Source: a candidate division Hyd24-12 bacterium UBA6080 (lineage in GTDB: Bacteria; Fermentibacterota; Fermentibacteria; Fermentibacterales; JCC-6). Taken from it: 64,000 bases of DNA. The stretch covers positions 1-64,000 of the forward strand of contig DIXM01000008.1 of the NCBI GenBank assembly GCA_002436025.1. The letters run 5' to 3'. Positions 1-8,764 of this stretch are shown here, one piece after another. The stretch's first letter is position 1. Each line of letters opens with the position of its first letter. The notes beneath the pieces are model-generated. The model saw only the letters and a list, made by a program, of their open reading frames with translations. It was not told the origin of the DNA and ran no database searches. Position numbers and translations under genes: made by a program.

Positions 1-68
1 TGCACGACCCCTTCGTAATCAGCAGGACCCTTCAGCGCAGTCAGGACCATCAGAACCAGTATCGACAT
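1..68 (-). CDS. Secreted or membrane protein, 5' end only
   Basis: The window holds only the first 22 codons of a leftward gene. It starts with ATG at 68, preceded by a good ribosome-binding site (AAAGGAG, about 6-12 bases upstream). The visible residues (MSILVLMVLTALKGP...) form a short hydrophobic stretch typical of the start of a signal peptide. It lies downstream of another secreted protein (166-711) on the same strand, with a hairpin between them. The function cannot be told from this fragment. Confidence 0.55.
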   Translation of the reverse strand, partial: MSILVLMVLTALKGPADYEGVV

Positions 69-108
69 TTTCTGTACTCCTTTCGTGGACCGATACTGAT
101 ACGACGAA

Positions 109-136
109 AGGCGGGCCCTTATTCCAGAGCCCGCCT
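109..136 (-). terminator. GC-rich hairpin, likely terminator of the 166-711 gene
   Basis: Eight-base-pair inverted repeat (AGGCGGGC at 109-116, GCCCGCCT at 129-136) with a 12-nt loop. It lies just past the stop of the leftward gene at 166. On the minus strand it is followed only by a short TTT, so termination may be weak. It shares the GGCGGGC core with other hairpins in this window. Confidence 0.55.
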
Positions 137-165
137 CAAGGATCGTTGCGTTTTTGATCGGCCCT

Positions 166-711
166 TTAGAAGAAGCTCACCCTGAAGTCGGCCACGACTG
201 GGTTAAGGTCCCTGAGAAGGGATGACGGAAAGGCGCTGTCGCCCATGAACTCGGCCGGGCTCTCCCCGTCCAGAGGGAGAAGCCTGATGAAAAGGCCCTC
301 GTAGGGGGTTTCCCAGAGAAGGGCGTATCCCTCGTTGTCCCAGGCATAACCAAGGATCTCGAACTCACCGATGGCGGCCTCAAGCTCCACCAGGGTGCTG
401 CCCATGCCTATACCCTCGGCGGTCCTCCAGTACGCGCCCCGCATCCGCACTTCAAGGGGCGTGCCTTCGTCCGTCCAGAAAACGGCCAACTCTCTGTCCG
501 TACCCGCCGAGACCACCGTTACGTTCAGGAATTGACCTTCACCGAGGTTCTCTGTGGTGTGTTCGATCGTCTCTCCAAAGAACATCATTTCGAGGGAGTC
601 AGGGGTGACGTCGCGCGTGATGCCGGCCACTCCCTGGGGGGTCGCAAGTGCGGGGGGTATCACAAGGATGGTGCGCGCGATCAGAACCAGCGCCGTAATG
701 AACATGTACAC
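166..711 (-). CDS. Secreted hypothetical protein
   Basis: A 181-aa protein with an N-terminal hydrophobic segment (about residues 3-23) ending in a plausible signal peptidase I site (ALAT). The ATG at 711 is preceded by AAGGAG at good spacing, which fixes the start. The mature part is acidic, has no cysteine and no motif I recognise; it looks like one compact extracellular or periplasmic domain. It stands alone between the hairpin at 109-136 and the divergent secreted gene at 931. Function unknown. Confidence 0.7.
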   Translation of the reverse strand: MYMFITALVLIARTILVIPPALATPQGVAGITRDVTPDSLEMMFFGETIEHTTENLGEGQFLNVTVVSAGTDRELAVFWTDEGTPLEVRMRGAYWRTAEGIGMGSTLVELEAAIGEFEILGYAWDNEGYALLWETPYEGLFIRLLPLDGESPAEFMGDSAFPSSLLRDLNPVVADFRVSFF

Positions 712-859
712 TCCTTTTTAACTGAATATTCACAGGTGCAGGGATGGTTTCGGCTCGAAACACAATCTAACCAATCGCGAAAGCCCGGAAAAGGAAGAAT
801 TTCGCGACACGTACATCAATGACTGAGTTTGATTTCCGCATGTGGTGACCGCAGTAAAC

Positions 860-888
860 TTGACAAGCAGGCAGTTCAGCACAATAAA
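860..888 (+). promoter_or_regulatory. Sigma-70-type promoter for the 931 gene
   Basis: TTGACA at 860-865 and AATAAA at 883-888 are separated by 17 bp, in the only gap before the rightward gene at 931. The predicted transcript would start near 895. The -35 box is perfect and the -10 box weak. Prediction from sequence only. Confidence 0.5.
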
Positions 889-930
889 TGACGCGCTTCC
901 GAATCGTGTCCTTTTCTTAAGGAGGGTCTC

Positions 931-1770
931 ATGCAGTTTTTACTGATCGCACTTTGCCTGACCGGCTTCTCCGAAGACGGCAACCTTAACAGCGGCGGCA
1001 TTTCCGGCTGGTCTCCGGTCGACGCCACCATCACCTTCAACGTCATCAACACCTGGACAATTACCTGGGCCGACCAGGTCCTGGGCCTTTCAACCTGGGA
1101 GACCGGCTCCGCAGTCAACATCGTCTACTGTGAAAGTGCCGGCATGGAGATCGGCAGCCTCAACCCCGTCACCGGCGGCTCCGCCGGTTCCCAGCCCAAA
1201 CCCGCTGGCGCCCAGAACGGTTTCGGCATAGCCTTCAACGACAACCTGACCACCCCTATCTGGCACATCAACAGCTGGCAGAACTCGAACCTCTGGTACA
1301 CCACAGACAACTTCTCCACGTGGCAGACCATCTCGAACCCTTGCGGCAACGGCGGCCGCGGCATGTCCTACAACGGGAGCGACTACTGGCAGAGCAACAC
1401 CACCAACCTCGTTCGCTTTGTGCCCGGAGTGGGCGCCGAGACCTTCACCGGGATCGCCCCCACCCAGATCTCCGGCGTTGCCTGCGTTCCCGGCGACAAC
1501 CCCTCGTACGACTACGTAATGGTCACCACCTACAACACCGATATCTTCGCCCTCTACTCCTACGACGGCACCAACCTCACCCAGGTCGCCACGGGAACCG
1601 CCCCCAGCGGGCTGGGCAACACCAACCGTCTCGGCCTCACCTACAGCTACGACCGCGAGAGCCTCTTCTTCGCCTACGCCATCAGCGGCGGTTACGCCAT
1701 AAGCGAGATGGAATTCGACGTGGTCTCCCTGAGCAGGGACACCTGGGCCGGTATCAAGAGCTCCTTCTAG
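931..1770 (+). CDS. Secreted hypothetical protein, Asn/Thr/Gly-rich
   Basis: A 279-aa protein with a very short hydrophobic N terminus (MQFLLIALCLTGFS) consistent with a signal peptide. AAGGAGG at 919-925 supports the ATG at 931. The rest is rich in Asn, Thr, Ser, Gly, Tyr and Trp, with repeated strand-like blocks (for example YDRES, SYDGTN), suggesting a beta-propeller or beta-solenoid extracellular protein. It has no clear C-terminal sorting domain, unlike the C25 peptidase and VCBS proteins here. It has its own promoter (860-888) and terminator (1789-1814). No family recognised. Confidence 0.72.
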   Translation: MQFLLIALCLTGFSEDGNLNSGGISGWSPVDATITFNVINTWTITWADQVLGLSTWETGSAVNIVYCESAGMEIGSLNPVTGGSAGSQPKPAGAQNGFGIAFNDNLTTPIWHINSWQNSNLWYTTDNFSTWQTISNPCGNGGRGMSYNGSDYWQSNTTNLVRFVPGVGAETFTGIAPTQISGVACVPGDNPSYDYVMVTTYNTDIFALYSYDGTNLTQVATGTAPSGLGNTNRLGLTYSYDRESLFFAYAISGGYAISEMEFDVVSLSRDTWAGIKSSF

Positions 1771-1788
1771 GAGTTTCGTAGAATGCTC

Positions 1789-1814
1789 GAGGGGCGGGTG
1801 AAAACCCGCCCCTC
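1789..1814. terminator. Bidirectional terminator hairpin
   Basis: A perfect 11-bp stem (GAGGGGCGGGT / ACCCGCCCCTC) closes a GAAA tetraloop. It lies between the convergent genes 931-1770 (+) and rpsD (-, ending at 1843). T-tracts are weak on both sides, but the stem is very stable. Confidence 0.75.
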
Positions 1815-1842
1815 TTCATATTGTGTTCGCCCGGCAGTGAGT

Positions 1843-2454
1843 CTACTTTGAGTAGAACTCCACCACGGCGCGTTCCTGCACTTCGATGGGCACATCCTCA
1901 CGGGCGGGGACTGCCTTGACGGTGATCTTCCTGTCCTGCGGGGCGGCATCGAGGAAAGAGGGCACGCCGATTCCGCTGCCGGCGGTGATGTGGTCGACAA
2001 CTATCTTTAGGTCGCGGCTCTTCTGTTGAAGGGTTACCTGGTCGCCCACGCGAACGAGGAAGCTCGCAATATCAACGCGTTTGCCGTTGACCTGGATGTG
2101 GCCGTGGTTCACGAGCTGCCTTGCGGCGGCGATGGTGGGGCTGAAGCCTCCCCTGGCCACCACGTTGTCAAGCCTGCGCTCGATGAGCTGAAGCAGGTTG
2201 ACACCGGTCTCTCCGGCCATCCTGCTGGCCTCGGTGTAGTAGGCACGAAGCTGCTTCTCGCTGAGGCCGTAGTTGAACCGGATCTTCTGTTTTTCCTGAA
2301 GCTGAAGACGGAATGTGGATACCCGCCTTCTCTTCTTCATTGCGCCCTGTTCGCCCGGAGTGTTCTGATTCCGGGGTTCCTTGCGCACAAGGCCCGGAAG
2401 CGCTGTTCCGAGAGCCCTTACCTTCTTCAGTCGGGCGCTTCTGAATCTGCCCAT
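1843..2454 (-). CDS. rpsD: 30S ribosomal protein S4
   Basis: A 203-aa protein, the usual S4 length. It binds 16S rRNA early in 30S assembly. The N-terminal region (GRFRSARLKKVRALG, then PGEQG) and the S4 RNA-binding domain (about residues 94-155, RRLDNVV...ARQLVNHGHIQVNG) are typical, and it ends in VVEFYSK as S4 proteins do. It lacks the N-terminal CxxC zinc motif seen in some S4 proteins. The ATG is preceded by GGGAG. Unlike the enterobacterial alpha operon, it stands alone here, with no rpsM, rpsK, rpoA or rplQ beside it. Confidence 0.97.
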   Translation of the reverse strand: MGRFRSARLKKVRALGTALPGLVRKEPRNQNTPGEQGAMKKRRRVSTFRLQLQEKQKIRFNYGLSEKQLRAYYTEASRMAGETGVNLLQLIERRLDNVVARGGFSPTIAAARQLVNHGHIQVNGKRVDIASFLVRVGDQVTLQQKSRDLKIVVDHITAGSGIGVPSFLDAAPQDRKITVKAVPAREDVPIEVQERAVVEFYSK

Positions 2455-2555
2455 CGATTTCTCCCGTCTTCTTTCAGGTTTGGTTGCGACAGCATCAGCT
2501 CCAATATCTGCCGCAGGCTGCTTAATGGAAACAAGCCCGTAACTTACACCAAAAG

Positions 2556-2585
2556 AAGGGGGCGGTCAAGGATGACCGCCCCCTT
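2556..2585 (-). terminator. Rho-independent terminator of the C25 peptidase gene
   Basis: A 13-bp stem with core GGGGGCGGTCA / TGACCGCCCCC and a 4-nt loop lies 14 bases past the stop codon at 2599. On the minus strand it is followed by CTTTTGG. It also separates this gene from the rpsD leader. Confidence 0.8.
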
Positions 2586-2598
2586 TGAGGAACTTTAA

Positions 2599-4845
2599 CT
2601 AGCGGACTACCACGCAGGAACGGGAAACCGTGCCTTCAGGGGAGGAGAGCCTGTAGAAGTACACGCCTCCCGGAACCATGGTGCCCCGGGAATCGGCGCC
2701 GTCCCAGATCAGGGAATGGCTGCCGGCGGGAAGATCGCCCTGCTGCAGTGTTCTCACTACCCTGCCGGAAAGGTCGAAGACCTGAAGCGATACATGCCCG
2801 CCCACAGTTGTTGTGAAGCCAAGTGATGCACCGGTCGTGACGGGGTTGGGGATCGCGGCGCCCAGGTGGAAACCGGGAATGGGAGCGCCGGACTCTTCGG
2901 CCGTGCCAACACCAGTGGGGACCATGACCTGCATGGGATAGAGGTTGTGTGCGGTGACCGTGAGCGTGACTTCCTCAGAACCGGGCACTGCGGGGATGTT
3001 GAGCGTGACCGCTCCCGAAGAGCCGGTCCTGCCGCTTGACAGCACAGTGCTTCCCTGGCAGAGGCCCACAAGGGCGTTCTCGACGGGGGAGCCGCCTGCG
3101 GTCACGTTGACGGCGAAGCTGCCAACACCGACCTGGGACGGATGGGTGGCGCTGAGGTGAACCAGCGGGCCGGTGGTGGTGAAGATGTCGTGCTCGGGCT
3201 CGCCCATGATCATGTGCATGTTGCTGTTGCTGGCGTTGCCCGTGTACTCGTAGGCCTTGATCTTGCCGTAGTCGAAGGCCTGGCCCATGTGGTGCATGTC
3301 GAGCTGGAAGTAGCCCTTGAACTGGTAAAGGGCCAGGGAATCGGTGGGACCGACGGGGCTGTTCACACTGGCACCCATGAAGCCAACCGCGCCCTGGGGA
3401 CTGGCGATCGAACCGCTCTTGAGCCAGGCTTCACCGAAGCAGTTGCCGGTACCGCCGTCGGCGAACTGGCAGTTCACGCAGGCGATGGAGCTTATCCAGG
3501 GAAGCTTGCGGCCATTGGTGAGGGCCGCCACATCGCTGTTGCTGAAGCCGGTGGTCACCCAGGTGGTGCGGGAGCCGTGACCGATGTAGCTGAAAAGGGA
3601 TGTACCGCTGTTGATCTCGGCGGCAAGAAGCGCGACAGTGGGGTTGATGCCGCCGTAGGCGCCGGAGGGGCAGTAAAGGGTGACGTCCATGTTGCCGTCG
3701 CCCGCCATTATTTGCTTGTAGCGCCACGACATGAGCGGATCCTGGAAATCACTGGAGCCAACGCTCACCCCGTACTGGAACCAGCTGGCGGCGGGCTCGT
3801 ATGGGTCGATCTCGTAGGACCACACCTTCCAGGAGACGTAGTTGAGGGTGGCCGTATCGGCGCAGAGCCGGCCCACATGGATGCTGGGGTCAACACCGGT
3901 GCCGATGACGCCGTACTGGTTGTCGGCGGCGATGCTTCCCGCCCAGTACGCCGGAACACCAACCTCGTCGCCGAGGAGAAGGATGTACTCGGGGGGGTTC
4001 GCCCATGTGTTGAAGGCGTTTGTTATGTAGGCATCGACCGCGCTTGACGAAAAACCGATGTTCTCCATCAGGCCGATCTGGACGTCGTAACCTTTCTCCC
4101 TCTTCCACTGGATGAGGTCGGAGCAGAGGCCGACAGCGGCGGAAGACCCAATGACAAGGTACGAGCCGTCAATGATGGCATCGGTTTCCTGGAAGCCCAG
4201 AACTTCGCGGTAGTAGGGAAGGAAGCTGCGGGTTATGCCGGATGACGCGCGGAAGAGCTCGTTCTCACCAGGTGCACCGTTGTTCACAAGCCTTACCGTG
4301 ACACTGGTGGTTACAATGGTATTCCCGGTGACAGGGTTTACCTGCACGGGGTTGAAGCAGACCCAGGCCACCCTGATGTCGCGAAGGATGCTGATGCTGT
4401 GAAGGGTGACAGGCGAAGAGGGATAGAATTCGCTCGCGCCATAGACTTCGCGATTCACCTTGAGGGGCGCCTGAAAGCCGTTCCTCTCGGCAAAAGGCTG
4501 GGTAGGAAGAACGTTGAAGTTGCCCAGCACGCTTGTTTCGGCACTGACGATCTCGATGGATATTCCGCCGGTGGCGGGGATCTGGACCATCCTGCGTATA
4601 ACAGGGAGGTCGGGGGTGCCGACTTCCGCTCCGTAACCGCCCCCTGGAACCCTGAAGATGACGCCCGACCCGTAACCGTCGAGGCTGGCCTCACCTGCGT
4701 CCAGTGCAGTGAGGTTGAACCGGACGAGCTCACCGGAATCGGTGCCCAGATACTCGGCCGATTCCACGGGTTGCGGCGCGCGGTACACGATTCCAGCGGA
4801 AGCCGAGAACGCAAGGAGCAATATCGTAAAAACAAGATATTTCAC
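2599..4845 (-). CDS. Peptidase family C25 (gingipain-like), secreted, with C-terminal sorting domain
   Basis: A 748-aa secreted cysteine peptidase. The start is GTG at 4845, with GGAGG six bases upstream. Residues 1-17 are a signal peptide (ending SASA). A propeptide-like region is followed by the C25 catalytic domain (about residues 225-555). The catalytic dyad is visible as His423 in YIGHGS and Cys456 in SIACVN; the 33-residue spacing equals that of gingipain R (His211/Cys244). A beta-sandwich domain follows, then a C-terminal tail (about 670-748: PNPVTTG..., FDLSGRVVRTL, GGVYFYRL) of the type IX secretion / FlgD-like kind. The protein is probably exported to the cell surface, where it may degrade or process proteins. 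Substrate specificity cannot be read from the sequence. Confidence 0.9.
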   Translation of the reverse strand: MKYLVFTILLLAFSASAGIVYRAPQPVESAEYLGTDSGELVRFNLTALDAGEASLDGYGSGVIFRVPGGGYGAEVGTPDLPVIRRMVQIPATGGISIEIVSAETSVLGNFNVLPTQPFAERNGFQAPLKVNREVYGASEFYPSSPVTLHSISILRDIRVAWVCFNPVQVNPVTGNTIVTTSVTVRLVNNGAPGENELFRASSGITRSFLPYYREVLGFQETDAIIDGSYLVIGSSAAVGLCSDLIQWKREKGYDVQIGLMENIGFSSSAVDAYITNAFNTWANPPEYILLLGDEVGVPAYWAGSIAADNQYGVIGTGVDPSIHVGRLCADTATLNYVSWKVWSYEIDPYEPAASWFQYGVSVGSSDFQDPLMSWRYKQIMAGDGNMDVTLYCPSGAYGGINPTVALLAAEINSGTSLFSYIGHGSRTTWVTTGFSNSDVAALTNGRKLPWISSIACVNCQFADGGTGNCFGEAWLKSGSIASPQGAVGFMGASVNSPVGPTDSLALYQFKGYFQLDMHHMGQAFDYGKIKAYEYTGNASNSNMHMIMGEPEHDIFTTTGPLVHLSATHPSQVGVGSFAVNVTAGGSPVENALVGLCQGSTVLSSGRTGSSGAVTLNIPAVPGSEEVTLTVTAHNLYPMQVMVPTGVGTAEESGAPIPGFHLGAAIPNPVTTGASLGFTTTVGGHVSLQVFDLSGRVVRTLQQGDLPAGSHSLIWDGADSRGTMVPGGVYFYRLSSPEGTVSRSCVVVR

Positions 4846-4900
4846 CGTTTACCTCCGATAGGGTTTGCACTTGAAAAGGGTTCCGAGTAATTCAGTTCAA

Positions 4901-4929
4901 ACATTACATCTCTTTTACCCACAAGTCAA
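4901..4929 (-). promoter_or_regulatory. Promoter of the C25 peptidase gene
   Basis: On the minus strand TTGACT (4929-4924) is followed after 17 bp by TAATGT (4906-4901). Predicted transcription would start near 4894, giving a leader of about 50 nt before the GTG at 4845. The -35 is good, the -10 moderate. Confidence 0.45.
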
Positions 4930-4963
4930 TAAGAAGTTTCAAGAACCTTGCGGAGAGACTGCC

Positions 4964-7900
4964 CTACCTTGACCCTCCCGTTTCGATAACGCTGAGAGCC
5001 TGCGAGACAGCGCTTTCGAGCTGCCTGTCCACACACTGCCCGGGGTCGGAGGGAAGGGCGACCACCTCCAGATCGGGGACGACACCGTTGTTCTCCAGGT
5101 TCAGCCCCGAAAGCGTGTACCAGCCCGTTCCCGGAAGCCTGAAGGAAGTGCCGTCAGCAAGGCTGACATCCACTGTTCCGATCACGGCTCCGTAAGTGGC
5201 GGTGCCCACTACCGGACCAAGCCCCATTTCCTTCCAGGCAGCAGCGAAGATCTCTGCGTCGGAGTAGCAGGTCTCGTCAATGATAAGCACCAGGGGTGCC
5301 CTCCAGACCCCAAGGGGTTCGATGGTGCCCCGGCCCGACCTGCCACGGCTCTGGGCGTACGCGGGACGCCCGAGGCTTTCGAGGAGCTGGTCATGCGTGC
5401 TGCCGCCGCCGTTGCCCCTGATGTCGATGATCATCGCGTCACGGTCCATGCCTTCTGCGTAAAGGTCCCTTCGGAAGTCTTCGACCGCCTCCTGGTCCAT
5501 CGCGGGTATGTGCAGGTAGCCCACCCTGTCCCCGGAGAGGTCACGGACCACCCTTCTGTTGCGGGCAACCCACTCCTCATACTCGAGCTGCCACATCCTC
5601 CAGGCCGATGTGGGTTCAAGTTCGACTTCCCTTGTTCCGCCGCTGCCGGCGACCTCGAGGGTAACCTTTCTGCCGGCCGTGAGCTGCAGGGGAGCGTAGA
5701 AGTTATCATCCGCACCCACCGGAACGCCGTCTATGGAAAGTATGATGTCGCCGGGGTACAGCCTGTCATCGCCCATGTGGGCCGGCGAACCGGGGATCAC
5801 GCTGTCGACCGGGATCCCTCCCCCGGCCGGGAAAGGGCCGGGCAGTATTCCCAGTTCACCCGTGTAGGCGGTGCGCTCGTAGCTCCACGGTCCCCAGATG
5901 CCCAGGTGCGATGCGCACAGCTCCCCCAGCATCCGCCTTACCACGTCGTTGAAATCGGTGTTCAGAACGCACTGAACCGCCCGCGGGCGATACACCCCGC
6001 GAAGGGCTCCCCAATCGGTGCCGTGCATGTTCTCGTCGTAGAAATTGTCGCGGAGAAGCCTCCAGGCGTGATCGAACTTGGCGGCCTGAAGCGCCGGGAT
6101 GTCAACCGTGTAGGGACATGTCCAGCCATGGACCGTTCCCGCACCCCCCTCGGGAGGTACGGATCTGACCGTATTCCCGTAACTGAGGAAGAAAACCTCG
6201 CCGGACTCGACGGGCTGTATCCGGGTGGGTTGAAGCCCCCCGAACGTGAGCCTGGCGAGGTCCTCCCCCTGCCAGGAAACCGACCAGAGGTCCATCTGAT
6301 CATCCTGATCATGGCCAGGGAGGAATACCGTCCGGCCGTCGGATGACACCCCGTAGAACTCGTACCATGCCCTGACCGTGCAGAGGGTCTCAACCCTGCG
6401 GACGAGATCGGTGAAATCTATCTCAACGTCGCAGGAAGCACTGTCGAGGAGTTCCTCCCTGCTTTCGGCCGGGGTGTACCAGTCACTGCTGCGGAGCCAC
6501 GCCTGCCTTATGGAGTAGTAGCCGTCGTCGGTGCGGCTCGCCCATATCAGCCGCCTGCCGTCGGGCGTCCAGATCGGCTGGAAATCGTCGTTCGGATGGC
6601 GGCTGACATTGACAGGCTCGCCCCCCCCCGAAGCGACGATGAATACATCCTCGCGGTGTGCTTCCCATGGGGCGCTGAACGCGATCCAGCGGCCGTCGGG
6701 CGACCATGAGTGGTGAATAAGGCCCCGGGTATCGCAGACCTGCCGGGATACACCGGTCCCGATCTCGTGAATGAAGAGCATCTCATTCTGGTCGAGGAAG
6801 GAGATCATGCTTCCGTCGGGGCAAAACCTTCCCGACCTTGCAACCAGGGTTCCGGTTTCGAGAGTGCGTGTTTCGTAACCGGTTTCCGGCGAGCCTTCGG
6901 CAATCACGAGCCTCACACCAGCGCCGTCCTCCATCTGGAACAAAAGCGACATGCCGTCGGGGCTGAACTCGGGGCTTTCTGCAAGACAGGCGGAGTCGGT
7001 GAGCCTTTCAACCCCCTCCCCGATCCCGTCTTCCCCGATGACACCCGTGTAGATGCCTCCCGAGGCCTGCAGGGCGATGAGGCTCCCGTCTGCGGAGACG
7101 GAGAAGTCATCGGTGTAGATGCCGGCCAGTTCGACGTTCACCGTTGGAAAGGGGTAGTCCGTGGAGGCATTGACTTGAACCGTGTCGGGAAGCCAGTCCG
7201 CCGTGGAAACCGTGAGGAGTTGGCCCGCGCTTTCGAAGGCCACCGTACCGCCTCCGTACCCCGGGAAGGTTATGCCCCCGGGGAAAGGCGCCGAAACAGC
7301 TACTGCTGTGGCTCCGGACAGAGCCCAGAAACGGTCAAGACCGTCTTCGTCCTCCATCACGAAGTGGAGGGTCCCGTTCACCATCATGGGCCAGCGCTGA
7401 TCCCTTGAATCGTTGGTGAGCCGTGTCCAGTTGAAGTCGGAGCCCGCCCAGAGTCTTGACGATGCGCTGCCGCGATAGTGCCTGAGCCACCAGGGGGTGC
7501 TGCCCGTCTCGATAACGAAGCCGTCAGGGCCGCATGCCAGGCTTCTGACGGGGGCTGCTGCCCGCAGTTCGGGGGTGCCGCCGGTGACCGGCACCGAAAA
7601 AACCCATTCGCTGCCACCTTCCCTGGAGCTGGTGAACAGGATGCGGTCATCCTCCCAGCCAAGCACCATGTCTTCGCCGCTGTGAAAGGTTAGCCTTGAA
7701 GCGCTTCCGCCGGAGGAAGGCATGACGTACACGTCACCACCACCAGTAACCGAGCTTGTGTAGGCTATCCATTCGCCGTCCGGGTTCCACTTCGGGTTGG
7801 CAACGACCCCGCCGCCGGGCGTCACGCACCTCGGGTCGCCCCCCCCGGCATCCACCAGGAAAAGCATGCCCCGCCAGACGAAGGCGATTTCAGTTCCGTC

Positions 7901-7975
7901 GGGTGATGGAGCGGGATACCTCGCGTCGGTCACCCGTGGGGAGACGACCCCGAAAAGCATTATCAGAAAAAGCAT
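4964..7975 (-). CDS. Tricorn-like protease (S41 family)
   Basis: A 1003-aa protein. The N-terminal ~600 residues carry repeated propeller blades of the PD40/TolB kind (SPDGTEIAF, NPDGEWIAY, SPDGRWIAF, TPDGRRLIW). A C1-like domain, a PDZ domain (about 740-800, PGDIILSIDGVPVG) and the S41 core follow. Catalytic residues matching tricorn are His690 in CASHLG and Ser905 in CYSDAEIF, with the GNGGG loop between. Residues 1-18 look like a signal peptide, so it may act in the periplasm rather than the cytosol where archaeal tricorn works. It ends three bases after the start of nothing else and is followed on the same strand by intergenic DNA. Upstream it follows the methyltransferase with a 3-nt gap, suggesting one operon. 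Confidence 0.88.
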   Translation of the reverse strand: MLFLIMLFGVVSPRVTDARYPAPSPDGTEIAFVWRGMLFLVDAGGGDPRCVTPGGGVVANPKWNPDGEWIAYTSSVTGGGDVYVMPSSGGSASRLTFHSGEDMVLGWEDDRILFTSSREGGSEWVFSVPVTGGTPELRAAAPVRSLACGPDGFVIETGSTPWWLRHYRGSASSRLWAGSDFNWTRLTNDSRDQRWPMMVNGTLHFVMEDEDGLDRFWALSGATAVAVSAPFPGGITFPGYGGGTVAFESAGQLLTVSTADWLPDTVQVNASTDYPFPTVNVELAGIYTDDFSVSADGSLIALQASGGIYTGVIGEDGIGEGVERLTDSACLAESPEFSPDGMSLLFQMEDGAGVRLVIAEGSPETGYETRTLETGTLVARSGRFCPDGSMISFLDQNEMLFIHEIGTGVSRQVCDTRGLIHHSWSPDGRWIAFSAPWEAHREDVFIVASGGGEPVNVSRHPNDDFQPIWTPDGRRLIWASRTDDGYYSIRQAWLRSSDWYTPAESREELLDSASCDVEIDFTDLVRRVETLCTVRAWYEFYGVSSDGRTVFLPGHDQDDQMDLWSVSWQGEDLARLTFGGLQPTRIQPVESGEVFFLSYGNTVRSVPPEGGAGTVHGWTCPYTVDIPALQAAKFDHAWRLLRDNFYDENMHGTDWGALRGVYRPRAVQCVLNTDFNDVVRRMLGELCASHLGIWGPWSYERTAYTGELGILPGPFPAGGGIPVDSVIPGSPAHMGDDRLYPGDIILSIDGVPVGADDNFYAPLQLTAGRKVTLEVAGSGGTREVELEPTSAWRMWQLEYEEWVARNRRVVRDLSGDRVGYLHIPAMDQEAVEDFRRDLYAEGMDRDAMIIDIRGNGGGSTHDQLLESLGRPAYAQSRGRSGRGTIEPLGVWRAPLVLIIDETCYSDAEIFAAAWKEMGLGPVVGTATYGAVIGTVDVSLADGTSFRLPGTGWYTLSGLNLENNGVVPDLEVVALPSDPGQCVDRQLESAVSQALSVIETGGSR

Positions 7976-7978
7976 TCC

Positions 7979-8764
7979 CTACTCCTTCATCTTCATCGCA
8001 TGTATCAAAAGCCTTGGCGAACAGTCTGGGTCGAAGGGGCTTTCGTCGTAGTCCCCCCAGAGGTCGCTCACTGTCAGACAGGCCCGCTCAGTATCCTCGA
8101 CCGCTTCCATAACATCGAAGGCGGCAAGCTCGAGGAAAACCCTGCGGACGTCCCCGCCCCCTCCGGGGAGTTCGGTGGTGTAGATCATATCGTACAAAAC
8201 GGTGTTACGCCCTTCGGGGCAGAGAACTTCCTCGTCGAGGGAAAGACGGCCCCCGCCGGGAAGGATGACCTGGTACCTGCGTGTTCTGCCCTCGGGGTAA
8301 CGCCTGGCGAAGGCGGGGCTCACCTCGATGACAAGCGAGCCGCCCGGCAGAAGGACACGGCATGCCTCGCGGAGTACCGCCAGCCTGCCCTCCCTGTCCA
8401 GAATGCACTGAAGCCCGTTGTAGGGAAAACACGCGAACGCAAACGTGCGGGAACGAAAGGGCAATTGCTGCCCGTAACCCCTTACCCTGGATGCAAGCCT
8501 GCAGTCATCGGGCGCCCACGAGGCAAGCATCGTGGAACTGGGTTCAAGGGCGGCCATGAAGCTGCCGTCGTAGAGGCTTTTCGCCAGCCTTCCGGCGCCG
8601 GCGCCAATCTCGAGGCAGCTCCCTGAATGGCTTTGACGAAAATGCCTGTAGAACTCCATCTCCCTCAGGTCGTGGGAGAAAACCGTTCCCTCCTCGGCGT
8701 TGAAGAAGGGGGCGTATTCGTCCCAGACATCAGGCGATGAAGTTGCGAAGGAACCGTTCAACAC
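7979..8764 (-). CDS. SAM-dependent methyltransferase, class I
   Basis: A 261-aa protein with a standard Rossmann methyltransferase fold: motif I LEIGAGAGRLAKSL (about residues 52-65), acidic end of beta-2 in ALEPS, and post-I motif FAFACFPYNGLQC. GTG at 8764 is chosen because AAGGAG lies about 10 bases upstream and the first residues (DVWDEYAPFF) are family-like. The start lies 35 nt inside the upstream BtrH-like gene, so the two are translationally coupled. The substrate is unknown; the pairing with a BtrH-like protein may mean modification of a small molecule or peptide. Confidence 0.78.
   Translation of the reverse strand: MLNGSFATSSPDVWDEYAPFFNAEEGTVFSHDLREMEFYRHFRQSHSGSCLEIGAGAGRLAKSLYDGSFMAALEPSSTMLASWAPDDCRLASRVRGYGQQLPFRSRTFAFACFPYNGLQCILDREGRLAVLREACRVLLPGGSLVIEVSPAFARRYPEGRTRRYQVILPGGGRLSLDEEVLCPEGRNTVLYDMIYTTELPGGGGDVRRVFLELAAFDVMEAVEDTERACLTVSDLWGDYDESPFDPDCSPRLLIHAMKMKE

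Noticed and set aside
3142..4047. Long antisense open frame over the C25 gene (similar ones over glmS, pilQ, pepD and the ruv genes).
   Set aside because: They arise from GC-rich codon bias opposite clear genes, have no ribosome-binding site and no protein-like composition.
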